Origin: Candidatus Nanohalarchaeota archaeon
GTDB lineage: Archaea > EX4484-52 > B79-G9
Assembly (NCBI GenBank): GCA_030634545.1
Contig: DAOWAN010000007.1
Location: 1-42,751, forward strand
Length of the DNA: 42,751 nt
Direction of reading: 5' to 3'
This document shows positions 1-8,808 of this stretch, in pieces. The notes beneath the pieces were generated by a model. The model did no database searches, had not been told where the DNA came from, and worked only from the letters and a program-made list of their open reading frames with translations. The first letter of the stretch is position 1, and every line of letters begins with the position of its first letter. The translations under genes were made by a program, and so were the position numbers.

Positions 1-1
1 A

Positions 2-244
2 ACTTTTACAGATGATTCTGATCTGGATATTTTAGAGGTATATAATGGCAGGACAGATACAGTGGATGCAGTTAAGATGGCAGAGGCACTTACAGGGATA
101 AAGATACAGGTTTTCCAGTTGAGTGAAAAACAGTTTTACAGGGAAATCATTGAAAAAAAGGAGCATGTTGTTCAATCTGCGCTTAATACTGGTTTTCCTG
201 TGTTTAATCAGAAGTATTATTATGAGGTTGTTTATGGTGAATGA
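2..244 (+). CDS. Nucleotidyltransferase (MNT-like) C-terminal part, 5' truncated by window edge
   Basis: Frame 2 is open from the window start: TFTDDSDLDILEVYNGRTDTVDAVKMAEALTG...; SDLDILEV resembles the catalytic SDxDhxh motif of minimal nucleotidyltransferases. Confidence 0.6.
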   Translation, partial: TFTDDSDLDILEVYNGRTDTVDAVKMAEALTGIKIQVFQLSEKQFYREIIEKKEHVVQSALNTGFPVFNQKYYYEVVYGE

Positions 245-371
245 GTTTCAGCTAAAGAAATTATTGGAATCGCCGGAAGAATTGAATAGAAAAATTGAGG
301 ACTATATCTCAAAATACATATTGGTGAAACAGGAAGTTGATACAGAAGAAATTCTATTTGTCCTTTCATAA
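234..371 (+). CDS. Small hypothetical protein overlapping the upstream MNT-like ORF
   Basis: ATG at 234 overlaps the end of the upstream ORF (stop at 244); 45 aa MVNEFQLKKLLESPEELNRKIEDYISKY.... Confidence 0.4.
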   Translation: MVNEFQLKKLLESPEELNRKIEDYISKYILVKQEVDTEEILFVLS

Positions 372-374
372 GTT

Positions 375-468
375 CTGCTCTGCCAGTATCCCCATAGCCA
401 TACCGGTATTTAGAATGCCGACATTCGTGTGTTTTTCGGTATTTGAAATACCGATGGTTTTAGAGCAG
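375..468. repeat. Nested inverted-repeat element (paired palindromes inside an outer inverted repeat)
   Basis: Outer arms CTGCTCT (375-381) and AGAGCAG (462-468) enclose CGGTATT-TAG-AATGCCG (404-420) and the perfect palindrome CGGTATTTGAAATACCG (437-453). Confidence 0.6.
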
Positions 469-557
469 GCGCAACGCTAACTGTTATTGGCGCAATAATA
501 TCAAAAATGATAATTGTGTTCAAATAAAAGTTTTATTTTGGATTTTAATCGGGTTTT

Positions 558-609
558 ACTCCGGTTATTTTCCGAAAATAAGCTGGTTTGAGTCCTGTTG
601 TTTTCACTT
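558..609. repeat. 52-bp direct repeat copy 1 flanking the AAA ATPase ORF
   Basis: actccggttattttccgaaaataagctggtttgagt...ttttcactt matches 1993-2044 with about 6 differences in 52; contains inverted repeat TTATTTTC-C-GAAAATAA. Confidence 0.8.
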
Positions 610-649
610 CTTCATCCTCTTTAAGCGGAAGGCGTTTTCGCGCCCAATC
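604..649 (-). pseudogene. Duplicated 3'-terminal remnant of atpD
   Basis: 46 bp matching 2818-2863 (end of atpD) with about 5 differences; minus-strand translation GRENAFRLKRMKK* versus atpD EMERENVFRLKRMKK*. Confidence 0.8.
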
Positions 650-656
650 AGGCTCA

Positions 657-1952
657 TTATTCATGAATCAGGCAAGATAACCATGCCGGAACAAACTGAA
701 GTTCTACATTATCAACAACTTCAATTTTAAATAAATCCCTGGTAATTACAATCCCTCGTTTACATGCAAATTTATCTGAGAATTTCAACAGACCCTTCAA
801 ATCCTTTTTACAAATCTGGTTCCTGTATTTGACTTCCACAGGCAGTAGTTTTCCATTATCAATAATCGCATCAACTTCATGTTTTTCCTTGCTTCTCCAG
901 AAAAAGTTTTCAGCAAAGAGGGTCTCTACATATTGTCCTGCCAACTGTTCGACATCCAGAAGGTCTTTAGAATAATTTAAGACCGCAAAAGCAATAGATG
1001 GATGAATTACATATATCTTTTTGCTCTTTCTGATTTTTGTTGCAATACTTTTGGAATATGTTTCTGAAATTTTTATTAAAAATGATAGTTTCAGGTAGAG
1101 CAGGTAATTTGAAATCGTGGCTGTATCTACATTAAGCATACCTGACAGATTCGTGATTTCAAAAAGGTTTGAGCTTTCCTTGCATGCAAACCTGAATAAA
1201 TCATAGAGCGCATCCTTTTTTTTAATATCAAATATCTCAGGTATATCTTCAAGAATTATTTTTCTTAGAACCATCTCCTTGATATAATCCCTGATATATT
1301 CTTCATCATCCTCACCTGCAATTTCAGGAAACGCTCCTTTGTATATATATTCATTAAACATATTTTCGAAATATTCTTTTCGTGGAAGCATAGACTCATA
1401 ATTCTCTTTTAGAGTACCCTTTAGCACAACAGTATTCCCTCTTAATGCCAAAAATTCCCTGAAGTTCAATGGCGGTAAATAATATGTCATTAATCTTCCT
1501 GCAAGGCTCTCGTGACCCTTTCTTATTTGCAGCGACGCAGAGCCTGAGATTATAAACTTCATGCTGCCGGTGTCATAATATCTCTTTAATACCCCCTGCC
1601 AGTCAGGGATGTAATGTATCTCATCAAAAAAAAGGTATTTTCCCTTGAAGTTATTCAGAAAATAATCTATAACAAAAATCAGGACCTCTTTGTTTTGCAG
1701 GTCTTTTTCATCAAAAGAGAAATAGATACATGATTTTTGAGGCAGCTCTGAAATCAACTGTTTCATCAAGGTTGTCTTTCCGACCCTGCGCATACCTGTT
1801 AACGCAATGATCTGCTTTTTTCCAATATTTTTTTCGAGTTTTGTGTAGATATCTCTTTTGAAATCAGGAATATCTGCTTTTTTCCTATCCTTAGTCTCAT
1901 CCCATTGCGGGTTAAATGTCCGTATCAACCGAATTATATAGTCTTTGTCCAT
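657..1952 (-). CDS. ATP-binding protein, archaeal AAA_14/DUF4143-type ATPase
   Basis: Walker A ALTGMRRVGKTTLMKQLI, Walker B KYLFFDEIHYIPDW, C-terminal EVDAIIDNGKLLPVEVKYRN nuclease-fold-like motif typical of DUF4143 proteins. Confidence 0.85.
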   Translation of the reverse strand: MDKDYIIRLIRTFNPQWDETKDRKKADIPDFKRDIYTKLEKNIGKKQIIALTGMRRVGKTTLMKQLISELPQKSCIYFSFDEKDLQNKEVLIFVIDYFLNNFKGKYLFFDEIHYIPDWQGVLKRYYDTGSMKFIISGSASLQIRKGHESLAGRLMTYYLPPLNFREFLALRGNTVVLKGTLKENYESMLPRKEYFENMFNEYIYKGAFPEIAGEDDEEYIRDYIKEMVLRKIILEDIPEIFDIKKKDALYDLFRFACKESSNLFEITNLSGMLNVDTATISNYLLYLKLSFLIKISETYSKSIATKIRKSKKIYVIHPSIAFAVLNYSKDLLDVEQLAGQYVETLFAENFFWRSKEKHEVDAIIDNGKLLPVEVKYRNQICKKDLKGLLKFSDKFACKRGIVITRDLFKIEVVDNVELQFVPAWLSCLIHE

Positions 1953-1992
1953 AGTATTGTATTTATGGTGCTTTGGAATTTAAAAAGGTTTC

Positions 1993-2044
1993 ACTCCAGT
2001 TATTTTCCGAAAATAAGCGGGTTTGAGTCGCCTTATTTTCACTT
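1993..2044. repeat. 52-bp direct repeat copy 2 flanking the AAA ATPase ORF
   Basis: Matches 558-609 including the ttattttccgaaaataa core. Confidence 0.8.
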
Positions 2045-2191
2045 TTTTTATTGTTTTGAGCAAAAACACCAAATATCCGCCATATACTTTACGATTTTTC
2101 CATTATTTACCGAAAGAGATATAACTACTAACCCATCATAAATAACAACAATAAAATTAACTCCTAAGCCAAAAATGAGTGGCTTTTTAAG

Positions 2192-2788
2192 GTGACAAAT
2201 ATGACTATCAGAACAGGTGATGAACTCGAATATGACAGAACAGGAATAGACTTACTCTATTGTCTTTCGAAAAATTATTACGGACTTGGGTTTGGATTAG
2301 CAGCAGGACTTATAAAAGACATAAAAAAGCAGAAACATCTAAATTATGCTCTTGGTGAAGTAGAGATAAAGCTTGCTGAAGGACTAGAAATTGTAGTCTA
2401 TAATGATTGTCATGTTGATATTGAGAGGACATTTGAGGATGGCAATTATAGTACAGGAGAGTTAAATCCATTTTCATGGATAGACTATGAGAGAGAAAAT
2501 ATAAACAATAGACTGCCACCTGTTTTCTTTAAGGAGCATCTTCCAGATACAATATATACACTTGCACTAAAATGCCCTTCTCAGGTTAAAGAAATGGTAT
2601 CGCTTATGAAACCAAATGAGGTTGGAGATGTTCTCAGAGCAGCACAAACAAAATTAACAGAAAAGAAGGATACTCTCACAGCATATAATGAGAATAGTAC
2701 TGTCGCAAACCCCGAAGGTATAGGAGATGACGAAGTAAGGAGAGCGGTTTTAGCTGTTAATAGCGCACTAAATGAGAGAGAGAGTTAG
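2192..2788 (+). CDS. Hypothetical protein (198 aa; ATG alternative at 2201)
   Basis: Long ORF with ribosome-binding-like aaggtg upstream; family not recognised. Confidence 0.6.
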   Translation: MTNMTIRTGDELEYDRTGIDLLYCLSKNYYGLGFGLAAGLIKDIKKQKHLNYALGEVEIKLAEGLEIVVYNDCHVDIERTFEDGNYSTGELNPFSWIDYERENINNRLPPVFFKEHLPDTIYTLALKCPSQVKEMVSLMKPNEVGDVLRAAQTKLTEKKDTLTAYNENSTVANPEGIGDDEVRRAVLAVNSALNERES

Positions 2789-2817
2789 TGTTTTACTGAG
2801 TTTAGAAATCGACTCAT

Positions 2818-3432
2818 TCACTTTTTCATCCTCTTTAGGCGGAAGACGTTTTCGCGCTCCATCTCCTCTAAGCGCAGTCTTATAAAGGATGCCTGTGCTT
2901 TCATGCGCGGGATTACTGAGAACTCCAGGGCGTTTACCCGTCTTTTTGTCTTCTCAATCTCGTCTAGAAGTTTTAGTATTGTGGTCTCTACTTCTGCTGC
3001 AAGAACTACTTTGTCAACTACGTGCTCGTATGCATATGCTGCTTCATCTATTCTTGAGCTTGAGCCAATCAAGCCGTAGCCGCGCTCATGCATGTGTTTG
3101 ACAACATTTGTGGATGATATTTTCGGGACTACTACACCCATAACGTTTTTGCTTGCGACATCAATGCCGGGACACTCTTTCAAAGCCATAGCATAAGACT
3201 GCACACTAAGGGCGCCGTCAATGGACTCTGCGACATTGACGCAGCGGTCTGCTTTCACATACTCTGCTGTCAACTCTGAGCGTACACTTTTTGCTTTTTT
3301 GAGAGTATCAAAAAACTCCAGAATCAGCCCGTCTCTTTTCTTTTTTAGCAGGTTGTATCCTGCATCAGCTAATTTTATGCTCTTCTTGAGTTTCATCAAC
3401 TCTGACCGGGTTGGCTTAACATCCTGTGCCAT
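2818..3432 (-). CDS. atpD: A/V-type ATP synthase subunit D
   Basis: N-terminus PTRSELMKLKKSIKLADAGYNLLKKKRDGLILEF is diagnostic; operon position after atpB. Confidence 0.95.
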   Translation of the reverse strand: MAQDVKPTRSELMKLKKSIKLADAGYNLLKKKRDGLILEFFDTLKKAKSVRSELTAEYVKADRCVNVAESIDGALSVQSYAMALKECPGIDVASKNVMGVVVPKISSTNVVKHMHERGYGLIGSSSRIDEAAYAYEHVVDKVVLAAEVETTILKLLDEIEKTKRRVNALEFSVIPRMKAQASFIRLRLEEMERENVFRLKRMKK

Positions 3433-3512
3433 TTAAATCACCATAACTATCTATTTTCTTTCACATTTTAATCATGCGCGCGGCACTTACGCCGCATAAA
3501 GCGCGGGCAGGT

Positions 3513-4886
3513 TTAGCTGCTTTTGTAGTATTTCTTCTTTATCTTTGGACTGACTCTTGTAAGTTCGTCTTCTGGTATTGAGGAGAGCAGATCCCATGAG
3601 ATATCAAGTGTCTTCTCGATGCTTCGGTCTTCTTTTTTGCCCTGCCTTACGAATCTGTCTTCGAATGCAGCAGCGAACTTCAAAAGCCTCTTATCGCGTG
3701 CTGAGAGAGCTTCTTCACCTACTATCGCTACAAGTCCTCTCAGATCTCTTCCTTCTGCATATCCTGCATACTGCTGGTCTGATACATTTTTGTGGTCTTC
3801 GCGTGTCTTGCCTTCGCCTATCCCGGAGTTCATCAGCCTTGAAAGCGATGGCAGTACATCTACTGGCGGGTAAACGTTGTTCCTGTGCAGTTCTCTTGAA
3901 AGCACAATCTGACCTTCTGTGATGTATCCTGTCAGATCAGGGATTGGGTGTGTAATGTCATCTCCTACCATTGTAAGAATCGGAATCTGGGTAATTGAGC
4001 CTTTTCTTCCCTGTATCATGCCTGCCCGCTCATAAATTGTGGCAAGGTCTGTATACATGTACCCAGGGTACCCACGTCTTCCGGGTACTTCTTCTCGCGC
4101 AGCACCTATTTCACGAAGGGATTCGCAGTAGTTGGTCATGTCTGTCAGGATAACTAGTACGTGCATGTTTTTCTCATATGCAAGATATTCTGCTGCTGTC
4201 AGCGCCATTTTCGGGGTAATCAATCTCTCTACAGCAGGGTCATCTGCAAGGTTCAGGAATACTACTGCTCTTTCAAGTGCGCCTGTCTGTTCAAAGTCTG
4301 AGATGAAATACTGAGCCTCTTCATTTGTGATTCCCATGGCTGCAAACACAACTGCAAAATCGCCTTTTTGTCCGACTACTTTTGCCTGCCTTGCAATCTG
4401 CAGGGCGATTTCATTGTGCGGAAGACCGGAACCTGAAAATATCGGCAGTTTCTGACCTCTTACAAGGGTATTCATAAGATCGATTGTGGATATGCCTGTC
4501 TGGATGAAATCAGCAGGGGGGCTGCGCGCATAGGGATTAATTGCTGCACCCATGATGTTCATCTTCATCTCAGGGACAATTTCAGGACCATCATCTATGG
4601 GTTTTCCTGCACCGGAAAGAATTCTTCCGAGCATGTCTGATGAAACCGGGAGTTCTATTGTCTTTCCAAGGAACTTTACTCTTGAATTTCTGTCAATGCC
4701 GCTTGTGCCTTCAAATATCTGGATAACTACAATGTCTTTAGAAGTATCAAGTACCTGCCCGCTTTTTGTGTCGCCGTTTGGCATTGTCACTTTTACGATT
4801 TCACCATAGCCTATGTCCTCTGTCTTTTCAACAAAGACAAGGGGTCCTGCAATTTTTGTTATTGTCTTGTATTCTTTAGCTGTCAT
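3513..4886 (-). CDS. atpB: A/V-type ATP synthase subunit B
   Basis: [10 protein letters not shown]...[19 protein letters not shown]... [25 protein letters not shown]; canonical subunit B. Confidence 0.97.
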   Translation of the reverse strand: MTAKEYKTITKIAGPLVFVEKTEDIGYGEIVKVTMPNGDTKSGQVLDTSKDIVVIQIFEGTSGIDRNSRVKFLGKTIELPVSSDMLGRILSGAGKPIDDGPEIVPEMKMNIMGAAINPYARSPPADFIQTGISTIDLMNTLVRGQKLPIFSGSGLPHNEIALQIARQAKVVGQKGDFAVVFAAMGITNEEAQYFISDFEQTGALERAVVFLNLADDPAVERLITPKMALTAAEYLAYEKNMHVLVILTDMTNYCESLREIGAAREEVPGRRGYPGYMYTDLATIYERAGMIQGRKGSITQIPILTMVGDDITHPIPDLTGYITEGQIVLSRELHRNNVYPPVDVLPSLSRLMNSGIGEGKTREDHKNVSDQQYAGYAEGRDLRGLVAIVGEEALSARDKRLLKFAAAFEDRFVRQGKKEDRSIEKTLDISWDLLSSIPEDELTRVSPKIKKKYYKSS

Positions 4887-4941
4887 TTAAATCACCATCA
4901 TTCACATATTATCTATATCATTAATTTATCATAAATATAAT

Positions 4942-5262
4942 CTATTCTGCTATTCCTGTAGCATAGACTGCTTCCTCTTTTACATGCTGAATATCGGGTT
5001 TCAGATTATTTTCAATTACCAAATCTACTTTTTTGTTAAATATTTTCTCCAGCAGGAATTTTAAATCCATGTAATCATCAAATGTAGATTTCTCAAACAC
5101 AACAAGGAAATCCATGTCGCTTTTCTTATGATGCGTTCCTTTTAGAAAAGAACCGAACAATCCCAGCTTTTTTACTTTATATCTTTTGATTTCACTCTTG
5201 TGCTTCTCAAGTGTATTTATAACACTATTCGGGGTCAATTCATGTTTATGTATTTCTCTCAT
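4942..5262 (-). CDS. Nucleotidyltransferase family protein (MNT domain)
   Basis: KVKKLGLFGSFLKGTHHKKSDMDFLVVFEKSTFDDYMDLKFLLEKIFNKKVDLV. Confidence 0.9.
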   Translation of the reverse strand: MREIHKHELTPNSVINTLEKHKSEIKRYKVKKLGLFGSFLKGTHHKKSDMDFLVVFEKSTFDDYMDLKFLLEKIFNKKVDLVIENNLKPDIQHVKEEAVYATGIAE

Positions 5263-5277
5263 TTATGCCACCAATAT

Positions 5278-5352
5278 CTATTTCACAGTGTACCTGTCCT
5301 CAAGCAGTTTCCATGCTTGCCGACAAAATACATATCTCTTCAAATTATTCAT
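5278..5352 (-). pseudogene. Remnant of an MNT nucleotidyltransferase N-terminus (24 codons)
   Basis: MNNLKRYVFCRQAWKLLEDRYTVK*; KLLEDRYTVK matches KLLEDKYKVK of the MNT at 8809-9120, with DNA-level similarity 5281-5310 versus 9034-9063. Confidence 0.6.
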
Positions 5353-5354
5353 CG

Positions 5355-6950
5355 TTATTCTATAATTTTCCAGTAACCGCCTTTGTCCGGACCAACTCTT
5401 TTAATAATGCCTTCTTCTTTTAGCTTCTTAATATTCCACTCAATTCCTCTTCTGCTTAAACCAGTTAATTCTTCTAATTCTTTTTGCGTAATATGAGGAT
5501 TTTCTTTCATTGCAGACAATGTTTTCTCCACAGTTTTCTCCACAGTTTTCTCCACAGTTTTCCGGGTAGTTCCAGTGCCCTTGTCATCCAATCCATTTTC
5601 TCCAATAATCTTCCAGTAACCGCCCCTGTCCGGACCTACTCTCTTAACTGCGCCCTTCTCTTTCAGGTTTTTAATATTCCACTCAATTCCTCTTCTGCTT
5701 AAACCAGTTAATTCTTCTAATTCTTTTTGCGTAATACGGGGATTTTCTTTCATTGCAGACAATGTTTTCTCCACAGTTTTCTCCACAGTTTCAGTGACTT
5801 TACCCTCTGAACCCTTCTCTGCAAGCTTCAGGTACTCCCTGCTCTGCTTAAAAGTTACATAAAAATAATTTTCATCATACTCAACTTCAGGAAAAGGCGC
5901 ATTTTCCTTTTTACACATCTCTTTTATCCTTTCAAATCCGGTTCCCATCCTTTCCCCGAAATGGATTCTTGAAAACAAATCAGCAATATGCTGGTTTCTT
6001 CGAAATACTGTTTTTCCAAGAACAAAATTCGCAGGCTCAAGCCAGTAATTATCAATTCTTATCCTGTCAGGAAGAAATTTCAGGATATTGTTGTGTCCGT
6101 GCTCAAAATAATATTTATGCATCACTGAATTAATTACAGCTTCTCTTATAGCATCAAATGGATACTCATAGATATTATCCCTACGCGGTTTTCCTGTAAA
6201 GCGATAAGCAACCTTAGAGTACAGTCTTACGAATTTCATCACTTCCTCAACAATTTCGAACAAACTGCCTTTAACTTCTTTCCTGTCTATGATTTCAACG
6301 CCGGCATCATCCTTAAACAAAGCTACAGTAAAAACAGACCATGGAACAAATCTCTGCGGCTCTTTGGAAAAGAACAACACTCCCGCATTATTAAAAACAA
6401 GTTTATTTTCGTGTTTTTCAACTACTCCTAAACTAATAAGTTGTTTTTCTGTATCTTCGCTTTCTGAAATTTCTGCAAGCTGCAGGAACCTCTTAAATCT
6501 GCTTTCATCAAAATCTTCAGGATAATTAAATCTTGTTTCTATGAATTCATCAAATCTTGCCTTTCCTTCTGATTTGAATAGTTCCATAATTTCATCTCTT
6601 GTTAACTTCTGGCTGTTCGCCCCGATGCGCTTGTAAAATCCGCCGGAGCATTCATAAGGCTTATCTTCACCCTCATGCACAGTTATTATGATCACATTTT
6701 GGAATTCTTCAAGAGAGATTTTAATCTTTGGCTCACAATTATTTGCTATATCCTGTATCTGTGACCTCAACCGATTTGTCATTTTAATTCCTTTTATCTT
6801 TCCATGGTCATCCAGACCCAGAAAAACTCTGCCGCCAGAGGAATTAGCAAGTGCAACTATCTCTTTATCCAGACCATTCATATTCTCCTTGAACTCTGTT
6901 TTGTAGCTCTCGCCTTCTTTCATGATGAGTTCCAGTTCTTTATTGTCCAT
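5355..6950 (-). CDS. AlbA_2 (Schlafen-like) ATP-binding domain protein with tandem C-terminal winged-helix repeats
   Basis: ESYKTEFKENMNGLDKEIVALANSSGGRVFLGLDDHGKIKG (AlbA_2), RecG-like ATP-binding C-terminal segment, then two copies of a ~60-aa HTH (ITQKELEELTGLSRRGIEWNIKNLKE). Confidence 0.88.
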   Translation of the reverse strand: MDNKELELIMKEGESYKTEFKENMNGLDKEIVALANSSGGRVFLGLDDHGKIKGIKMTNRLRSQIQDIANNCEPKIKISLEEFQNVIIITVHEGEDKPYECSGGFYKRIGANSQKLTRDEIMELFKSEGKARFDEFIETRFNYPEDFDESRFKRFLQLAEISESEDTEKQLISLGVVEKHENKLVFNNAGVLFFSKEPQRFVPWSVFTVALFKDDAGVEIIDRKEVKGSLFEIVEEVMKFVRLYSKVAYRFTGKPRRDNIYEYPFDAIREAVINSVMHKYYFEHGHNNILKFLPDRIRIDNYWLEPANFVLGKTVFRRNQHIADLFSRIHFGERMGTGFERIKEMCKKENAPFPEVEYDENYFYVTFKQSREYLKLAEKGSEGKVTETVEKTVEKTLSAMKENPRITQKELEELTGLSRRGIEWNIKNLKEKGAVKRVGPDRGGYWKIIGENGLDDKGTGTTRKTVEKTVEKTVEKTLSAMKENPHITQKELEELTGLSRRGIEWNIKKLKEEGIIKRVGPDKGGYWKIIE

Positions 6951-6997
6951 TTCATTACACCGTTAGTATTATTCTAATTCAAATTAGACATTATTTT

Positions 6998-7819
6998 CTA
7001 TTTTTCAATATTTACAGGATAACATTTCTTAAATAGTTCTTCTAGTGTCTTTGTAGTTTCATCATAGTACTTATTTAAATCTTTTTCATCAAAAACAATA
7101 TCCATATTATGCGCACCTATCCCGCCACGCTCTCGTATTTTTGATAATTTCGATAAGTAATCCGTAACATTACGAGACAAATGAAACGTATCGGGATTCT
7201 TTCCGTTGTATGTTATGAGATTTTTAATAAGTGTATCAATCGAAAAATACATATTACTTTTAGGGTCTCTTATCTCGTTATCAATTTTCCTTCTTCTGAA
7301 TAAATCAATGATTATGTTTTCAAGCATTTTACGACAAAGAACAAGACAGCCGTTAAATGCCCCATTAACGTAGCAGATATTTATTTCATTGCACAATGTG
7401 GAATATCTAGGTTCTGTATCAAATATTTCTTGTTTCAAAAATGTATCTTTCACATCATAATTATTTTTTACAACGCCCTCTTCAATCTTATAATTCTGAC
7501 TTCTCAAATTACAAATTAGGTGATGAATGCGATCTTTCCACAGTATGTTATGTTTATCATATCCATATTTACCCTCATCTACTTTCTTTTTAATATCTGG
7601 ATTGGTTAAAAAATAATTAATTAGTTTTAAAAAAATAGAGTTCTCTGGATTTAGATTATGAATTTTCTCAAAAATCTCTGTGAGGTATTTTTCTTCATTA
7701 GATTCATTTGAACTTTCTGTTATGCCTAATTTATTGAGTTCTTCTTTCAAGTTATTTATACTATAGTTACACTTCGACAACATTATGTCCATTAAAACTG
7801 AAATAATTATTTTATCCAT
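6998..7819 (-). CDS. Hypothetical protein with DUF4145-like segment
   Basis: CYVNGAFNGCLVLCRKMLENIIIDLFRRRKID resembles the DUF4145/HEPN-like conserved core; weak by eye. Confidence 0.5.
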   Translation of the reverse strand: MDKIIISVLMDIMLSKCNYSINNLKEELNKLGITESSNESNEEKYLTEIFEKIHNLNPENSIFLKLINYFLTNPDIKKKVDEGKYGYDKHNILWKDRIHHLICNLRSQNYKIEEGVVKNNYDVKDTFLKQEIFDTEPRYSTLCNEINICYVNGAFNGCLVLCRKMLENIIIDLFRRRKIDNEIRDPKSNMYFSIDTLIKNLITYNGKNPDTFHLSRNVTDYLSKLSKIRERGGIGAHNMDIVFDEKDLNKYYDETTKTLEELFKKCYPVNIEK

Positions 7820-7825
7820 ATATCT

Positions 7826-8752
7826 TCACGCCCACAATTTATAACACGAATCTATTCCACATATATATCCTGCTTTACAATCTAAATCAGATTTACACTC
7901 AATACATTTCTGATTATCAAAGTATCCATCACTTCTATCACAATATGGTTTAGAATTAGGACAATCTTTATCTTCCCAACATTCTATAGCATCGCCATCT
8001 TTACTACATACGTACGTATGCTGTTCCAAACTGTAAATGCATCGTGGTTTATCTGAAGGACAATCTGAACTAATTCTGCACTGCATACATTCGAAACCAG
8101 AGCATATGGGTTTATTTGAAGGGCAATGAGAATCTTCGAAACATTCAAAACAAATATGAGATAAAGTGGACTCACAGTGTGGTTTTTGTGAATCCTTACA
8201 ATCTGAGTTACTTATACATTCTACACATTCAAAATTCTTATTACATCTTAGTCTGTTAGATTCGTACTCAGAATTACTTAATTCTCCCGATACAACTCCA
8301 GTCGGCACTGCAACAATCTCTTGTCTGTTAGATTCGCAATCATAATCACTTAAACAACCTTCTGTGAAATAAGAAACAAAACCATCAATACGCCACCCTT
8401 CTGATGTGAAAACCAAAGGTATGGGTGGCATCTTTGATTCTAAAATACCGCCAGATAGAGTATAATATGCATATGCTTCATTGTCTCCTTGCATCACAAC
8501 CTTATCAAATATAAAATAGCTGTTCTCTAATGGAGAACCTTTACCACTAATATATCTTACAAAATTCTCCTTGCTTCTCTGTTTCTTTAACTCTGGTGTA
8601 AATAATTCATAAAGTGTTTCATAGTTTGAATTTTGTAAATCAATAGCAAATCCCTGTGCTACTGCCTCTGCATTTCCTTTTGTATTCTGAGCGCAACCAC
8701 TAACTAAAACAATTCCAACTATTACAAAAAATATTATTCTATTCTTTATCAT
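7826..8752 (-). CDS. Cysteine-rich repeat lipoprotein
   Basis: Signal peptide with lipobox (IIFFVIVGIVLVSGCAQN) then repeated CxxCxxDxDCPxxKPxC units; start chosen at MIKNRIIFF. Confidence 0.7.
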   Translation of the reverse strand: MIKNRIIFFVIVGIVLVSGCAQNTKGNAEAVAQGFAIDLQNSNYETLYELFTPELKKQRSKENFVRYISGKGSPLENSYFIFDKVVMQGDNEAYAYYTLSGGILESKMPPIPLVFTSEGWRIDGFVSYFTEGCLSDYDCESNRQEIVAVPTGVVSGELSNSEYESNRLRCNKNFECVECISNSDCKDSQKPHCESTLSHICFECFEDSHCPSNKPICSGFECMQCRISSDCPSDKPRCIYSLEQHTYVCSKDGDAIECWEDKDCPNSKPYCDRSDGYFDNQKCIECKSDLDCKAGYICGIDSCYKLWA

Positions 8753-8808
8753 TTTATCATTCCATTTTATTACATTCATGTCTCAAGCATCTTTTTAATC
8801 TGCTTCTT

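Noticed and set aside
2166-2185. Hairpin AAGCCA-aaaatgag-TGGCTT followed by T-run before the 2192 ORF
   Set aside because: Short stem and close to the start codon; could be chance in AT-rich DNA, insufficient to call a riboswitch or terminator.
3578-3922. Plus-strand ORFs within the ATP synthase genes
   Set aside because: Antisense shadow ORFs of well-supported atpB/atpA/atpI genes; no family resemblance or start signals.
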